From contig NZ_JAANCM010000019.1 of assembly GCF_011603255.1 (NCBI RefSeq), positions 1 through 57,974 of the forward strand: a stretch of 57,974 bases of DNA, given 5' to 3'. This document shows positions 8,551 through 17,031 of the stretch, piece after piece (within the stretch, counting starts at the first letter, position 1; the number at the start of each line of letters is the position of its first letter). The DNA comes from Ferranicluibacter rubi (lineage in GTDB: Bacteria; Pseudomonadota; Alphaproteobacteria; Rhizobiales; Rhizobiaceae). The position numbers and the translations under genes were made by a program. The notes beneath the pieces are model-generated. The model saw nothing but the letters and a program-made list of their open reading frames with translations. It was not told the origin of the DNA and searched no databases.

Positions 8551-9342
8551 TCAGCGGCCGGACGACATCGACAGCGCCTTCCGATAGGCGACCCAGAGGC
8601 CTCGGTCCACGATTTCGTCGAAACCGTTTCGACGCATCGCGAGTATACCTGCCGCCGTTGTGCCCTCATAGTCGATGAAGGACTGGACTGTCTGGGACAC
8701 CGAGTCGCCCGACGTCTCCTGAAGCCGGCCCGCTGCAATCAGCACCTGCTGCGCCGCCCGATGAGCGATAGTCTCAGGGATGCCATGCTTTATCGCGGCT
8801 GCTGCCAAGGCATCGGTGAGGAGCGCAGGGAAGGCGGCTCCCGAGCCGGACATTGCCGTGAAGTAATCGATATGATCCTCGTCGAGGACGCGGTCTACCA
8901 GGCCTCCACATTTGAATATGGCCTCGATCCTCGCCGCGTCCGATGCGTCCTCGCTCGCTAAATGGTATGGCGTGTATCCAAAGCCGATCCCGACGGCTGC
9001 ATTCGGCAGAGCACGCGCGACGCGTCGGGACTTCGTTCTTGCTGCTATCTGCTTGAGCGGGACTCCGGCCATGACGGAGATAACGAGCTTGTCGGCAGCC
9101 TCGATTCGGATGGTGGGCCAGTCATCCGGCCGCACGCAAAGCATGATAGTATCGGCAGCGCCTGCCAGTGCGACGTTGTCCGTCGTCCATGCGCAGCCGA
9201 GATCGTCGTCCGGTCGGGTACGGCGATAGGAGCAGATCAACCTGTCGGGTGTCAGCCGCCCCGTCTCAATCAGCCTGGCGGCGATCGCGCCGCCCAGCCA
9301 TCCGGCCCCGCCAATGAGGCCGACCTTTCCGAGGTCCATCAT
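8551..9342 (-). CDS. Pyrroline carboxylate reductase-like protein (ProC family)
   Basis: The 263-residue product begins with a Rossmann loop (GLIGGAGWLGGAIAARL). Later it has the helical dimerisation segment typical of pyrroline-5-carboxylate reductase (SGSGAAFPALLTDALAAAA, then EGTTAAGI). It therefore probably reduces a pyrroline carboxylate with NAD(P)H. In a hydroxyproline or proline-betaine cluster the substrate could be 1-pyrroline-2-carboxylate or its 5-carboxylate isomer, or a demethylated analogue; sequence alone cannot decide. It sits ten bases downstream of the racemase-family gene and 13 before the GlxA regulator, in one operon. Confidence 0.8.
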   Translation of the reverse strand: MMDLGKVGLIGGAGWLGGAIAARLIETGRLTPDRLICSYRRTRPDDDLGCAWTTDNVALAGAADTIMLCVRPDDWPTIRIEAADKLVISVMAGVPLKQIAARTKSRRVARALPNAAVGIGFGYTPYHLASEDASDAARIEAIFKCGGLVDRVLDEDHIDYFTAMSGSGAAFPALLTDALAAAAIKHGIPETIAHRAAQQVLIAAGRLQETSGDSVSQTVQSFIDYEGTTAAGILAMRRNGFDEIVDRGLWVAYRKALSMSSGR

Positions 9343-9352
9343 ATCAGTTCAC

Positions 9353-10351
9353 TCATCTTATCTGGAAGCCATGCTTCAGCGGGTCACGGTCGTCAACGAA
9401 GATAGTATTGTGGCCGATAATCCTTGCCCAACCTGATACGCTGGGTCGTACGCCACGGAATGGCCCGACCTCGACCTGCTCTTCCAACCGACCCTCAAAC
9501 ACCGTGCCGATGAGGCTTTCCTGCCGGAAGATCTTCCCGATGGGAAGACGGCCCTTGCCATGGAGTTGCGCCATCCGTGCCGACGTGCCGGTTCCTCCAG
9601 GAGAACGATCGATAGCCTTGTCGCCGTAGAAGACGGCACCGCGACCGTCCGCGTTCGGGCTCGTGGATTGATCGCACCAGATGGCGTGGTGTACGCCTCG
9701 AATGCTGGAGTTCTCCGGATGCACAGGGTCGCAAATCTCCGCAAGCGCATCCTGTAGCCGGACACTGAGATCAACGATCTCGCCAGCATTCATCCCGTCA
9801 AGGCCGGACCAGGATGACTGCGGTTCTATGACCGCGTAGAAATTGCCGCCATAGGCGATATCGACTGTCAGTCGGCCATGGTTCGGCACATCGACCTCTA
9901 TGTCGCTCGCATGCAGGTAGCTCGGGACGTTGTACATGCGGACAGAGGTCACGGCGTCGCCAGTTTTCTCGTAGGTCACGTCGACTTTTCCGGCTGGTGT
10001 CTCGAGCGAAACGCAGCCTTCGACACGGGGCACGAGGAGCCCTTCCTCGATCGCTGCCGTTACAAGGCCGATGGTGCCCGCCCCACACATTGGCAAGCAG
10101 CCGCTGACCTCGATGAATAGCACGGCGATGTCGCAGTCTTCGCGATAGGCCGGATAGAGGATCGCACCCGACATGATGTCATGGCCGCGGGGCTCGAACA
10201 TAAGCGCCTGCCTCACCCAGTCGTGCTTGGCAACGAAGATGTCCCGCCTCTCGGCGATAGCGAGGTGCGGAAGGATCGGTCCGCCGCCTGCCACCAGTCG
10301 CACCGGGTTACCGCAAGTGTGGGCGTCGATGCAGAAGAAGCTGCGTCGCAT
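9353..10351 (-). CDS. Proline racemase-family protein with Cys/Gly active-site pair
   Basis: The 332-residue length and overall sequence fit the proline racemase superfamily (proline racemase, 4-hydroxyproline 2-epimerase, trans-3-hydroxyproline dehydratase). The first catalytic position is Cys89 in MCGAGTIG. The second lies in DRSPGGTGTSA, where the usual Cys (racemase/epimerase) or Thr (dehydratase) is Gly252. The codon is GGA, two changes from a Cys codon, so a simple sequencing error is unlikely. In racemases both residues are needed as acid/base; with Gly the enzyme may be one-base, a dehydratase-like or lyase variant, or inactive. It follows the second permease gene by 15 bases. Context suggests a hydroxyproline-type substrate. 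Confidence 0.85.
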   Translation of the reverse strand: MRRSFFCIDAHTCGNPVRLVAGGGPILPHLAIAERRDIFVAKHDWVRQALMFEPRGHDIMSGAILYPAYREDCDIAVLFIEVSGCLPMCGAGTIGLVTAAIEEGLLVPRVEGCVSLETPAGKVDVTYEKTGDAVTSVRMYNVPSYLHASDIEVDVPNHGRLTVDIAYGGNFYAVIEPQSSWSGLDGMNAGEIVDLSVRLQDALAEICDPVHPENSSIRGVHHAIWCDQSTSPNADGRGAVFYGDKAIDRSPGGTGTSARMAQLHGKGRLPIGKIFRQESLIGTVFEGRLEEQVEVGPFRGVRPSVSGWARIIGHNTIFVDDRDPLKHGFQIR

Positions 10352-10366
10352 CGGGAACCTCGTCTT

Positions 10367-11218
10367 TCACTGAATTTCTGTCATGTCACGCTGCTGCAGC
10401 GCGCCGCGCGACAGCCGGTCTAGAAGAATGGCAAGCGCCACGATAGCAAGGCCCGCGCGAAGGCCCAGACCCATCTCCATGCGCGTAAGACCGCGCGTGA
10501 CTTCCGCTCCCAGACCTCCCGCGCCGACGAGACCAGCAAGCACGACAATAGCGAGCGAGAGCAGGATGCACTGATTAAGGCCGACGAGAAGTGTCGGGGT
10601 CGCTGAAGGGATCTCGATCTTGAAGAGGATCGAGCGTGGGGATGCCCCCGTCGCCTGTCCGAGTTCGAGAAGATCCTTGGGCACCTGCTGGAAGGCGAGT
10701 GTCGTCAGTCGGAGCATGGGCGGTATTCCGTAGACGATGGTGGCGATGATGGCCGGCACGCGGCCGAGGCTGAAGATCATCACGGCGGGGATCAGATAGA
10801 CCCACGGCGGAACCGTCTGCATCACGTCGAGCATTGGGCGGATCACGGCTTCGAAGGTGCGGTTGCGTGCGGCAAGAACCCCGATCGGAAAGGCGATGAT
10901 GACCGATATACAGACTGAGACGGTGACGAGCACAAGCGTCTGCATGGAAGCCTCCCAAAGGCCTGAGAAGAAACAGAAGCCGAGCGCGATGCCGCTGACG
11001 ATGGCGACCCGGATGTTGACGAGAAGACCAGAAAAAATAACGACGATTGCGATGACGGCGTAGGCCGGGAGGATGAGGAGGATGGTCTCAAGGGCGCCGA
11101 GCGTCGTCTCGATGATACGCGTCACGAGATCGAAGAAAGGGTGGAAGTTGGCGTTCAACCAATCAACGACCGGCGCGAGCAAGGCGCCCGGCGAAAACCG
11201 AATGAGATCGGCGTTCAT
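10367..11218 (-). CDS. Glycine betaine/proline-type ABC transporter permease, second subunit
   Basis: A 283-residue membrane protein starting at ATG 11218, which overlaps the stop of the upstream permease gene as ATGA. An open frame extends further upstream but is the shadow of that gene. It has several hydrophobic segments and a ProW-like permease signature (ELGQATGASPRSILFKIEIPSATPTLLVG), the cytoplasmic loop that contacts the ATPase. With its paralogue upstream it would form a heterodimeric channel for a betaine. Translational coupling with that gene supports equal production. Confidence 0.9.
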   Translation of the reverse strand: MNADLIRFSPGALLAPVVDWLNANFHPFFDLVTRIIETTLGALETILLILPAYAVIAIVVIFSGLLVNIRVAIVSGIALGFCFFSGLWEASMQTLVLVTVSVCISVIIAFPIGVLAARNRTFEAVIRPMLDVMQTVPPWVYLIPAVMIFSLGRVPAIIATIVYGIPPMLRLTTLAFQQVPKDLLELGQATGASPRSILFKIEIPSATPTLLVGLNQCILLSLAIVVLAGLVGAGGLGAEVTRGLTRMEMGLGLRAGLAIVALAILLDRLSRGALQQRDMTEIQ

Positions 11219-12063
11219 GATGCGGCTCCCTTGGCAAGGGCTGCCGCGCTCTGCGTTAGCCGGTCGATGATCATGGTCAGGATGACGATGGCGATCGCCG
11301 CATTGATCGATGTGGCGATGTCGAGGGTTCGCACCGCGCTGTAGATCGTCTCTCCGAGCCCGCCGGAGCCCACGATCCCGGCAATGACCACCATGCCGAA
11401 GGCCATCATCAGGCTCTGGTTGATCCCGGCCATCATGCTCGGTACGGCAAACGGCATGCGGATCTTCGCAAACATCTGCCAAGGCGTGAGGCCGCTCGCA
11501 TGACCGAGTTCGATGAAGGCGTGCGGTGTGCGACGGATGCCGAGCGAGGTCAGCCGGACCACCGGTGGCATCGCCACGATCACGGTCGCAAGCAAAGCCG
11601 TGGCGGGGCCGTATCCCATGAGGGCGATGGCTGGTAGAAGGTAGATGTAGGGCGGCAGCGTCTGGATGAGATCGAGAGACGGCTGCAGGATTCTGTCAAA
11701 GGTTCGCACGAAGCCCGCGATGATGCCGAGCGGAATGCCAATCAGGAGCGCCATCATCGTAGCCGTTGCGACGAGCGCGAGCGTGCTCATTGTTTCCGAC
11801 CAGAGGCCCATGGCGGCGCAGGTGACAAGCGCCACTCCAGCCAGAAGACCTGCCTGCCAGCGGATCAGCCGCCATCCGAGAACCCCAACCAGCAGCGCCA
11901 TCACGTAGAAGGGTGGCAGTGAGACAAGCCAGAGGATGGCCTCATATGTGCCTTCGAGAGCTGCTCTGATCCCGTCGAAGAGAAACGCAGCGTTGTCGCC
12001 GATCCAGATAAGGGCATCGTCGATCCGCTCGTCGAAGACGTCGGTGATGACAGTGGTATCCAT
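11215..12063 (-). CDS. Glycine betaine/proline-type ABC transporter permease, first subunit
   Basis: The 282-residue product has an N-terminal extension of about 60 residues before the hydrophobic core, as in ProW-type permeases. Its coupling loop reads ELGHASGLTPWQMFAKIRMPFAVPSM. It is clearly related to the next permease, though divergent, consistent with duplication and heterodimer formation. It begins 14 bases after the ATPase gene and overlaps the following permease by four bases. Acts in the inner membrane. Confidence 0.9.
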   Translation of the reverse strand: MDTTVITDVFDERIDDALIWIGDNAAFLFDGIRAALEGTYEAILWLVSLPPFYVMALLVGVLGWRLIRWQAGLLAGVALVTCAAMGLWSETMSTLALVATATMMALLIGIPLGIIAGFVRTFDRILQPSLDLIQTLPPYIYLLPAIALMGYGPATALLATVIVAMPPVVRLTSLGIRRTPHAFIELGHASGLTPWQMFAKIRMPFAVPSMMAGINQSLMMAFGMVVIAGIVGSGGLGETIYSAVRTLDIATSINAAIAIVILTMIIDRLTQSAAALAKGAAS

Positions 12064-12077
12064 GTCGTCCTCCCGAA

Positions 12078-13166
12078 CTAGGCCGCAGCCAGCGTAGCGA
12101 TGTGGCTTCCGGAGACTCCACCGAGGATCGCGCGCGTCGTGACGATGCCGACCACTTCGCTGTCATCGACCACGGCGATGGCATCACGACCCGACTGCAG
12201 CGTGAGGTCTATGAGCGCTCCGATGTCTGCTTCCGGTGTGGTGCGTACCAGCGCCCCGATGTCCGTGTGCGGACCACTGAGGTACTGCGCGACCGGAATC
12301 ATGATCGAGTGCGCCTTTACGAGATGAACCCGCGAGATGCCGCCGACAAATTCAGCCACGTAGTCGTCGGCCGGGCGTGTCACGATCTCCTCGGCATCGC
12401 CGACCTGGACAATCACACCGTCCTTCATGATCGCTATGCGGTCGCCGATGCGGATGGCTTCTTCGAGATCGTGGGTGATGAACACGGCAGACTTGCCGAG
12501 CGATTTCGTCAACTGCCGGAACTCGTCCTGAAGCTGGCGGCGGATCAGCGGATCGAGCGCGCTGAAGGGCTCGTCCATGAGAATGATTTCGGGATCCGCC
12601 GCGATCGCGCGGGCAAGGCCGACGCGCTGCTGCATGCCGCCAGATAATTGGGACGGGTATCGCCCGGTCCAATCAGACAAGCCGACCTTGTCGAGCGCGG
12701 CACGCGCCGTCTTGAAGCGCTCTCCCTTGCCGACCCCGCGGACTTCGAGGCCGAATGCCGCGTTCTCGAGAACCGTGCGATTGGGCAAGAGCGCGACGCT
12801 CTGAAACACCATGCCGATATGGCGGGCACGCATATCGCGCAGCTCTGCCGCATTCAGCGCGGAGATGTCCTTCCCCTTGACCGTAATTCGTCCCAGGCTC
12901 GGCTCGATCAGCCTGTTGAGAAGGCGTACCAGGGTGGATTTGCCGCTACCGGACAGGCCCATGATGCAGAAGATCTCACCGCGTCTGACCTGGAGGCTCG
13001 CGTCGGAAACGCCGACCACGCAATCATAGTCGTTGAGGATCTGCGTCTTGCTCAGGCCATCTCGCTGGACGGCATCGACGGCCGCTTTCGCGCGGGCACC
13101 GAAGATCTTCCAAACCGACTGGCAGTCGATCAGGACATCGCTCTCATGCTGCTTGGAATGGGTCAT
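12078..13166 (-). CDS. Glycine betaine/proline-type ABC transporter ATP-binding protein (ProV-like)
   Basis: The 362-residue product has Walker A (GLSGSGKST, residues 70-78), the signature LSGGMQQRV, Walker B (ILMDEPFSALD) and the switch His in VFITHDLEEA. The extended C-terminus (about 260-362) resembles the CBS-pair regulatory region of ProV/OpuAA, which in relatives senses ionic strength or a nucleotide. It drives the two permeases encoded directly downstream. A strong hairpin lies between it and the binding-protein gene upstream. Confidence 0.92.
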   Translation of the reverse strand: MTHSKQHESDVLIDCQSVWKIFGARAKAAVDAVQRDGLSKTQILNDYDCVVGVSDASLQVRRGEIFCIMGLSGSGKSTLVRLLNRLIEPSLGRITVKGKDISALNAAELRDMRARHIGMVFQSVALLPNRTVLENAAFGLEVRGVGKGERFKTARAALDKVGLSDWTGRYPSQLSGGMQQRVGLARAIAADPEIILMDEPFSALDPLIRRQLQDEFRQLTKSLGKSAVFITHDLEEAIRIGDRIAIMKDGVIVQVGDAEEIVTRPADDYVAEFVGGISRVHLVKAHSIMIPVAQYLSGPHTDIGALVRTTPEADIGALIDLTLQSGRDAIAVVDDSEVVGIVTTRAILGGVSGSHIATLAAA

Positions 13167-13220
13167 TGCGTTCCCCGCGGCCCGTTTTGCACGGACGTTC
13201 TTGGTTGTGGATCCGAAAGT

Positions 13221-13246
13221 CGGGCAGCCGGCCTCGCGGCTGCCCG
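13221..13246 (-). terminator. Intercistronic hairpin after the betaine-binding protein gene
   Basis: CGGGCAGCCG (13221-13230), six loop bases, then the exact complement (13237-13246) form a 10-bp GC-rich stem. On the transcribed strand it follows the binding-protein stop by about ten bases and precedes the ATPase gene. It lacks a U-run, so it is better read as a stabilising or partial-termination element that keeps binding protein in excess over the other transporter subunits. Confidence 0.65.
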
Positions 13247-13256
13247 GAGTACGGTT

Positions 13257-14108
13257 CTATTCGGACTTGATGTTCTCCCAGCGCTTCAGGAGGTCGACAT
13301 GGGTGTCGGTCCAGCCCTTGATAGCCTCGTCCATGGTCTTGCCTTCGTTGACGGCGCTGTTGATCGCAGTGATGTCGGCCAACGGCACATAGACGCTTGC
13401 AATGACTTCACGCGCATGCGGGTTCTCTGCGGAGAAGCCCTTCTGGCCGATCCAGTAGTAGCTCTGCGGCGGAGGGAAGACGCCTTTCGGATCGGCAAGG
13501 AACTTGATATCGAACTTCTGTGCCATCCAGGAAGGCTCCCAGATCGTCAAGGCAATCCATTCCTTGCGATCGGTGGCTGACTTTAGTGCCGCAGTCATAG
13601 CGGCTGTGCTGCCCTCGACGAGTTGAAGCTTCAGGTCGTAGTCCTTGACCGCATTGCTGGTGTCCTTCATGAGGCCAGCGCCAGGCTCGATGCCGACGAT
13701 CTTGCCGCCGAGCTTCTCGGCGTTTTCATTCAACTGGTCCATCGAATCGATGGGTACGTACTTCGGCACGGCCACGCCTTGGAACAGCCCGTGAGAGACC
13801 GGCGAGATCTTTTCCAGCCGCTTCTTGTTCTTGTTCCAGTAATCCTGGGCAACGTAATCCGTCTGGGAGGCCATGATCTGTACGTCGCCCTTGGCGAGTG
13901 CTGCATAGGCGATACCCCATTCGGAGAATGGTACGACCTTGACGGTGTAGCCGGAATCCTCGAGCACTTTCTTGGTGATGCCGGTGATCGGGGTCAGGTC
14001 TTCCCAGGACATCGTCCCGATGGTGATCGATTTTTCTTCCGCATGCGCGGCCGTCAGGCTCATGCCGACCACTGCGGCGGCGCAGAGGGCTTTCCATAGG
14101 ATGTTCAT
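13257..14108 (-). CDS. Glycine betaine-type ABC transporter substrate-binding protein
   Basis: The 283-residue protein has a signal peptide (residues 1-23, ending AHA) and an OpuAC-type periplasmic binding domain. Trp residues at SWEDLTP and WEPSWM are candidates for the aromatic cage that holds a quaternary ammonium by cation-pi contacts. Its position next to demethylation and hydroxyproline genes suggests proline betaine or hydroxyproline betaine as ligand. The gene lies 80 bases after the FAD oxidase gene with a small hairpin in the gap, and is followed by a strong hairpin. Confidence 0.9.
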   Translation of the reverse strand: MNILWKALCAAAVVGMSLTAAHAEEKSITIGTMSWEDLTPITGITKKVLEDSGYTVKVVPFSEWGIAYAALAKGDVQIMASQTDYVAQDYWNKNKKRLEKISPVSHGLFQGVAVPKYVPIDSMDQLNENAEKLGGKIVGIEPGAGLMKDTSNAVKDYDLKLQLVEGSTAAMTAALKSATDRKEWIALTIWEPSWMAQKFDIKFLADPKGVFPPPQSYYWIGQKGFSAENPHAREVIASVYVPLADITAINSAVNEGKTMDEAIKGWTDTHVDLLKRWENIKSE

Positions 14109-14148
14109 GCTCTTGGCTCCTGTTTTTTGTTCCCGTTATTGTTTGAAA

Positions 14149-14162
14149 GCCACGCACGTGGC
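14149..14162 (-). other. Small hairpin before the binding-protein gene
   Basis: GCCACG-CA-CGTGGC forms a 6-bp stem with a two-base loop in the 80-base gap between the FAD oxidase gene and the binding-protein gene. It may be a processing or stability site in the polycistronic RNA. Alternatively it is part of an operator for a separate promoter. Confidence 0.35.
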
Positions 14163-14188
14163 GTGAGCCTTCATTGCGCTCCGGGAGG

Positions 14189-15517
14189 TTATCCCTCGCG
14201 GCCTGCACGCAATTCCTGCATTCGGATCACCGCGTTGACGCCGAGCCACGCAAAGGGCTCCGGCGGAAGCCTCACTGGCTTCGGCTGATCCATGTAGTCT
14301 TCGAGCACTTTTGAATGCGTACCTGTGGCGAGATCTGCGGCCATGACGCCTGCAAGTGTACTCTTCACCGTGCCGAGACCATTTTCGCAGCAGGCGGAAT
14401 AAAGACCCTCTTCGATCTCGCCGAAAGCGGCGACATGGTTTCGGCTCAGGCACAGGCGTCCGGCCCAGTTGTAGTCGAAAGGCACGCCTGAGAGATCGGG
14501 AAAGCGCGCGTCTAGGGACTTGCGCTGTTCGGCGGCTATCCGCGCCATCCTGCGTTCGGTGACCTGGATGGTGCGGTCGTAGGTGAAGCGGGTACGAATG
14601 ACGATGCGCGAACCCTCGTCCGTCTCGATCTGGCGGACGGTCGCGCCCATCGGATCGGCAGGAAGCAGCGCCCAGGAGGGTCTGCCAGACTTTGCCTGAA
14701 AAGGCGCCGTCATCGATGCATAGGTGAAGATGTGCATCAGGCGGCCCTGGAAGTGGCCGAAGTCTTCGATATGACCGTTGACGGCGACAATGACCTTGGG
14801 TGCCGTAACGTGTCCCTTGTGCGAGGTCGCCGTCCAACTGCCCCTGTCGCGGCCGAGCCTGACGACAGGGGACTGCTCGAAGATGTCAACACGACCCGCA
14901 AGCCCTTCTGCAAGGATGCGAATGTAGTCGGCTGGCTGGATGAGGACGGCGCCGGGTGTGTAGAGGCCTCCGTGATAATAGGAGGAGCCGGTTATCTCCC
15001 GCATCTCGCGCGCATCGAGAAGTTGGTGTTTCTCCCCTATCGCGCCCAGCGAGCGTGCGTAGGCGGCGTTCATCTCGGTGCCACGCTCGGATGCGGCCGC
15101 ATTGATCTTGCCGGACGGATCAAATGTCCGGCGTGACATGCCGTAGTCCGCAGCGGCATGTGCGGCAAAGGATATGGCAAAGCGGTTCTGCGCTATCTCG
15201 GACTTCGTAGCCGCATCGCTCCCGACCGAATATTCGCCAGATGAGAGATTGTGCGGTACGTCGATCATATAGCCGGAGTTGCGGCCCGATGTTCCCTTGG
15301 CAACTTCTCCCGCTTCAAGAAGAACGATCCTGTCCGCAGGGCGTTGCTCGAGCAGCCGACGTGCGGCCGACAGCCCGGCGAAGCCCGCCCCGATGATGAG
15401 CCAGTCGGCTGCGACGGGACCGTCAAGCGTGCGGAGGGGAAATCTGCGACGGCTGATCGCCTCCCACCCCGAGGTTCCGGACACTGCCGGAAGCCGCTTG
15501 ATGACCCGCTCGGTCAT
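14189..15517 (-). CDS. FAD-dependent oxidoreductase (D-amino acid oxidase family)
   Basis: The 442-residue product has the dinucleotide-binding motif GAGFAGLSAARRL starting near residue 43 and a C-terminal FAD-binding segment with CCENGLGTVKSTLAG. It belongs to the DAO family, which includes gamma-glutamylputrescine oxidase-like and D-hydroxyproline oxidases and N-methyl amino acid demethylases. Here it would oxidise a D-hydroxyproline to a pyrroline, or remove the last N-methyl group of a methylproline; sequence cannot separate these. The ATG overlaps the stop of the aldehyde dehydrogenase gene (ATGA), so the two are translationally coupled. Confidence 0.85.
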   Translation of the reverse strand: MTERVIKRLPAVSGTSGWEAISRRRFPLRTLDGPVAADWLIIGAGFAGLSAARRLLEQRPADRIVLLEAGEVAKGTSGRNSGYMIDVPHNLSSGEYSVGSDAATKSEIAQNRFAISFAAHAAADYGMSRRTFDPSGKINAAASERGTEMNAAYARSLGAIGEKHQLLDAREMREITGSSYYHGGLYTPGAVLIQPADYIRILAEGLAGRVDIFEQSPVVRLGRDRGSWTATSHKGHVTAPKVIVAVNGHIEDFGHFQGRLMHIFTYASMTAPFQAKSGRPSWALLPADPMGATVRQIETDEGSRIVIRTRFTYDRTIQVTERRMARIAAEQRKSLDARFPDLSGVPFDYNWAGRLCLSRNHVAAFGEIEEGLYSACCENGLGTVKSTLAGVMAADLATGTHSKVLEDYMDQPKPVRLPPEPFAWLGVNAVIRMQELRAGREG

Positions 15518-17031
15518 CGCACTGTCTCGTCCACGGACCGTTCGGAAACGTCGATCCAGATCGTCTTCAGCTCGGTGTACTGGTCGTGGGCGAAGATCGA
15601 CTTGTCGCGCCCGCCGAACCCGGACTCCTTGAAACCGCCGAAGGGTGTGCTTGCGTCGCCCTCGCCGAAGCAGTTGACGGTTACAACACCGGCACGGATC
15701 TCGCGCGACAGTCTGATCGCCTTGCGCAGACTGCCTGTGTAGACAGACGCGGCCAGACCGTAGGGGGTGTCATTTGCGAGTGTTATAGCCTCCGAGAGAC
15801 TGTTGAATGTCGTGACCGAAAGGACGGGTCCGAAGATCTCCTCCCGGAATAGCCGGCTCGCAGGGGAGACGCCGTCGATGATCGTCGGCTCGACGTAGAC
15901 CCCTTCACGGGTCTCTCCGCCGTGAGCTACGACCAGCTTGTCCTTGGTGAGATCGTCGAGATAGGATTTGACCTTGGCGAAGTGGGTTGGGCTGACCAAC
16001 GCACCAATGCGGTTCTCGGGGTCGAGAGGATCGCCGGTCTTCCATTCACGCAAGTATGCGCCCATCCGGGCAAGCAGGTCGTCCTTGATATTGGCATGCA
16101 CCAAGAGGCGCGACGTTGCCGAGCAGTTCTCACCCATATTCCAGAACGCGCCGGTCACGACCTGTTCCGCAACAAGATCGAGGTCCTCGGCATCGTCCAT
16201 GACCACTGCGGGGTTCTTGCCGCCGCATTCGAGCACGATCCGCTTGAGATTGGAGTCGGCGGCGTAGCGCAGGAAGCGGCGGCCGGTCGGCGTGGAGCCT
16301 GTGAAGGTGACCATGTCGATGTCCATGTGAAGGCCGATCGGCTCGCCGACCTCCTTGCCACCGCCGGTGACGACGTTGAACACACCTGCAGGAATGCCGG
16401 CCTCATGGGCCAGTTCGGCGACACGAAGCGTTGTAAGCGTTGTTTCCAGAGCGGGCTTGACAATGACGGAGCATCCTGCAGCCAGCGCCGGTCCGATCTT
16501 CCAGGCGAGCATCAGGAGCGGGAAGTTCCACGGAAGCACGGCGCCGACGACACCGATCGGCTCACGTACGACCATGGTCAAGGCGCTTGCACCGACCGGT
16601 GCGGTGTGATCGTAGAGTTTGTCTATCAGTTCGGCATGCCAGCGGATCGTGTGGATCGTATCCGGAACATCGACCGTTTGGCACTCCCGCACCGGCTTCC
16701 CGCTGTCGAGGCTTTCGAGAACGGCCAGTTCATGGCGGTGGTCTTCGAGCAGGCGTGCAAATCCTAGAAGAACGCGCTTTCGTTCACCAGGCGACAGGAG
16801 CCGCCAGCGGCCGTCTTCGAACGCCGCTCTGGCCTTCGTTACAGCAAAATCCACGTCGCTTGAGTCGCAAGCGGAAATTTCTGCGAGCAAGTCGCCGGTG
16901 GCCGGGTTTTTCGTCTCGAACGTCTTGCCAGACTGCGCCGGTCGAAATGCACCATCGATAAAGGCGGAGGTTGGCAGCGTAATGGTCTTTGCAATAGCCC
17001 GGTATTCGGCGGCTGTCAGAGGTTCATGCAT
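15514..17031 (-). CDS. Aldehyde dehydrogenase
   Basis: The 505-residue product carries the full catalytic set: Asn169 in PWNFP, Glu268 in LECGGKNP and Cys303 in GENCSATS. The overall sequence is closest in feel to PuuC-type gamma-glutamyl-aminobutyraldehyde dehydrogenases. In a hydroxyproline pathway the expected step is alpha-ketoglutarate semialdehyde to alpha-ketoglutarate, which this enzyme could catalyse. It overlaps the DHDPS-family gene upstream by eight bases and the FAD oxidase gene downstream by four, so these three genes form a tight unit. Confidence 0.88.
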   Translation of the reverse strand: MHEPLTAAEYRAIAKTITLPTSAFIDGAFRPAQSGKTFETKNPATGDLLAEISACDSSDVDFAVTKARAAFEDGRWRLLSPGERKRVLLGFARLLEDHRHELAVLESLDSGKPVRECQTVDVPDTIHTIRWHAELIDKLYDHTAPVGASALTMVVREPIGVVGAVLPWNFPLLMLAWKIGPALAAGCSVIVKPALETTLTTLRVAELAHEAGIPAGVFNVVTGGGKEVGEPIGLHMDIDMVTFTGSTPTGRRFLRYAADSNLKRIVLECGGKNPAVVMDDAEDLDLVAEQVVTGAFWNMGENCSATSRLLVHANIKDDLLARMGAYLREWKTGDPLDPENRIGALVSPTHFAKVKSYLDDLTKDKLVVAHGGETREGVYVEPTIIDGVSPASRLFREEIFGPVLSVTTFNSLSEAITLANDTPYGLAASVYTGSLRKAIRLSREIRAGVVTVNCFGEGDASTPFGGFKESGFGGRDKSIFAHDQYTELKTIWIDVSERSVDETVR

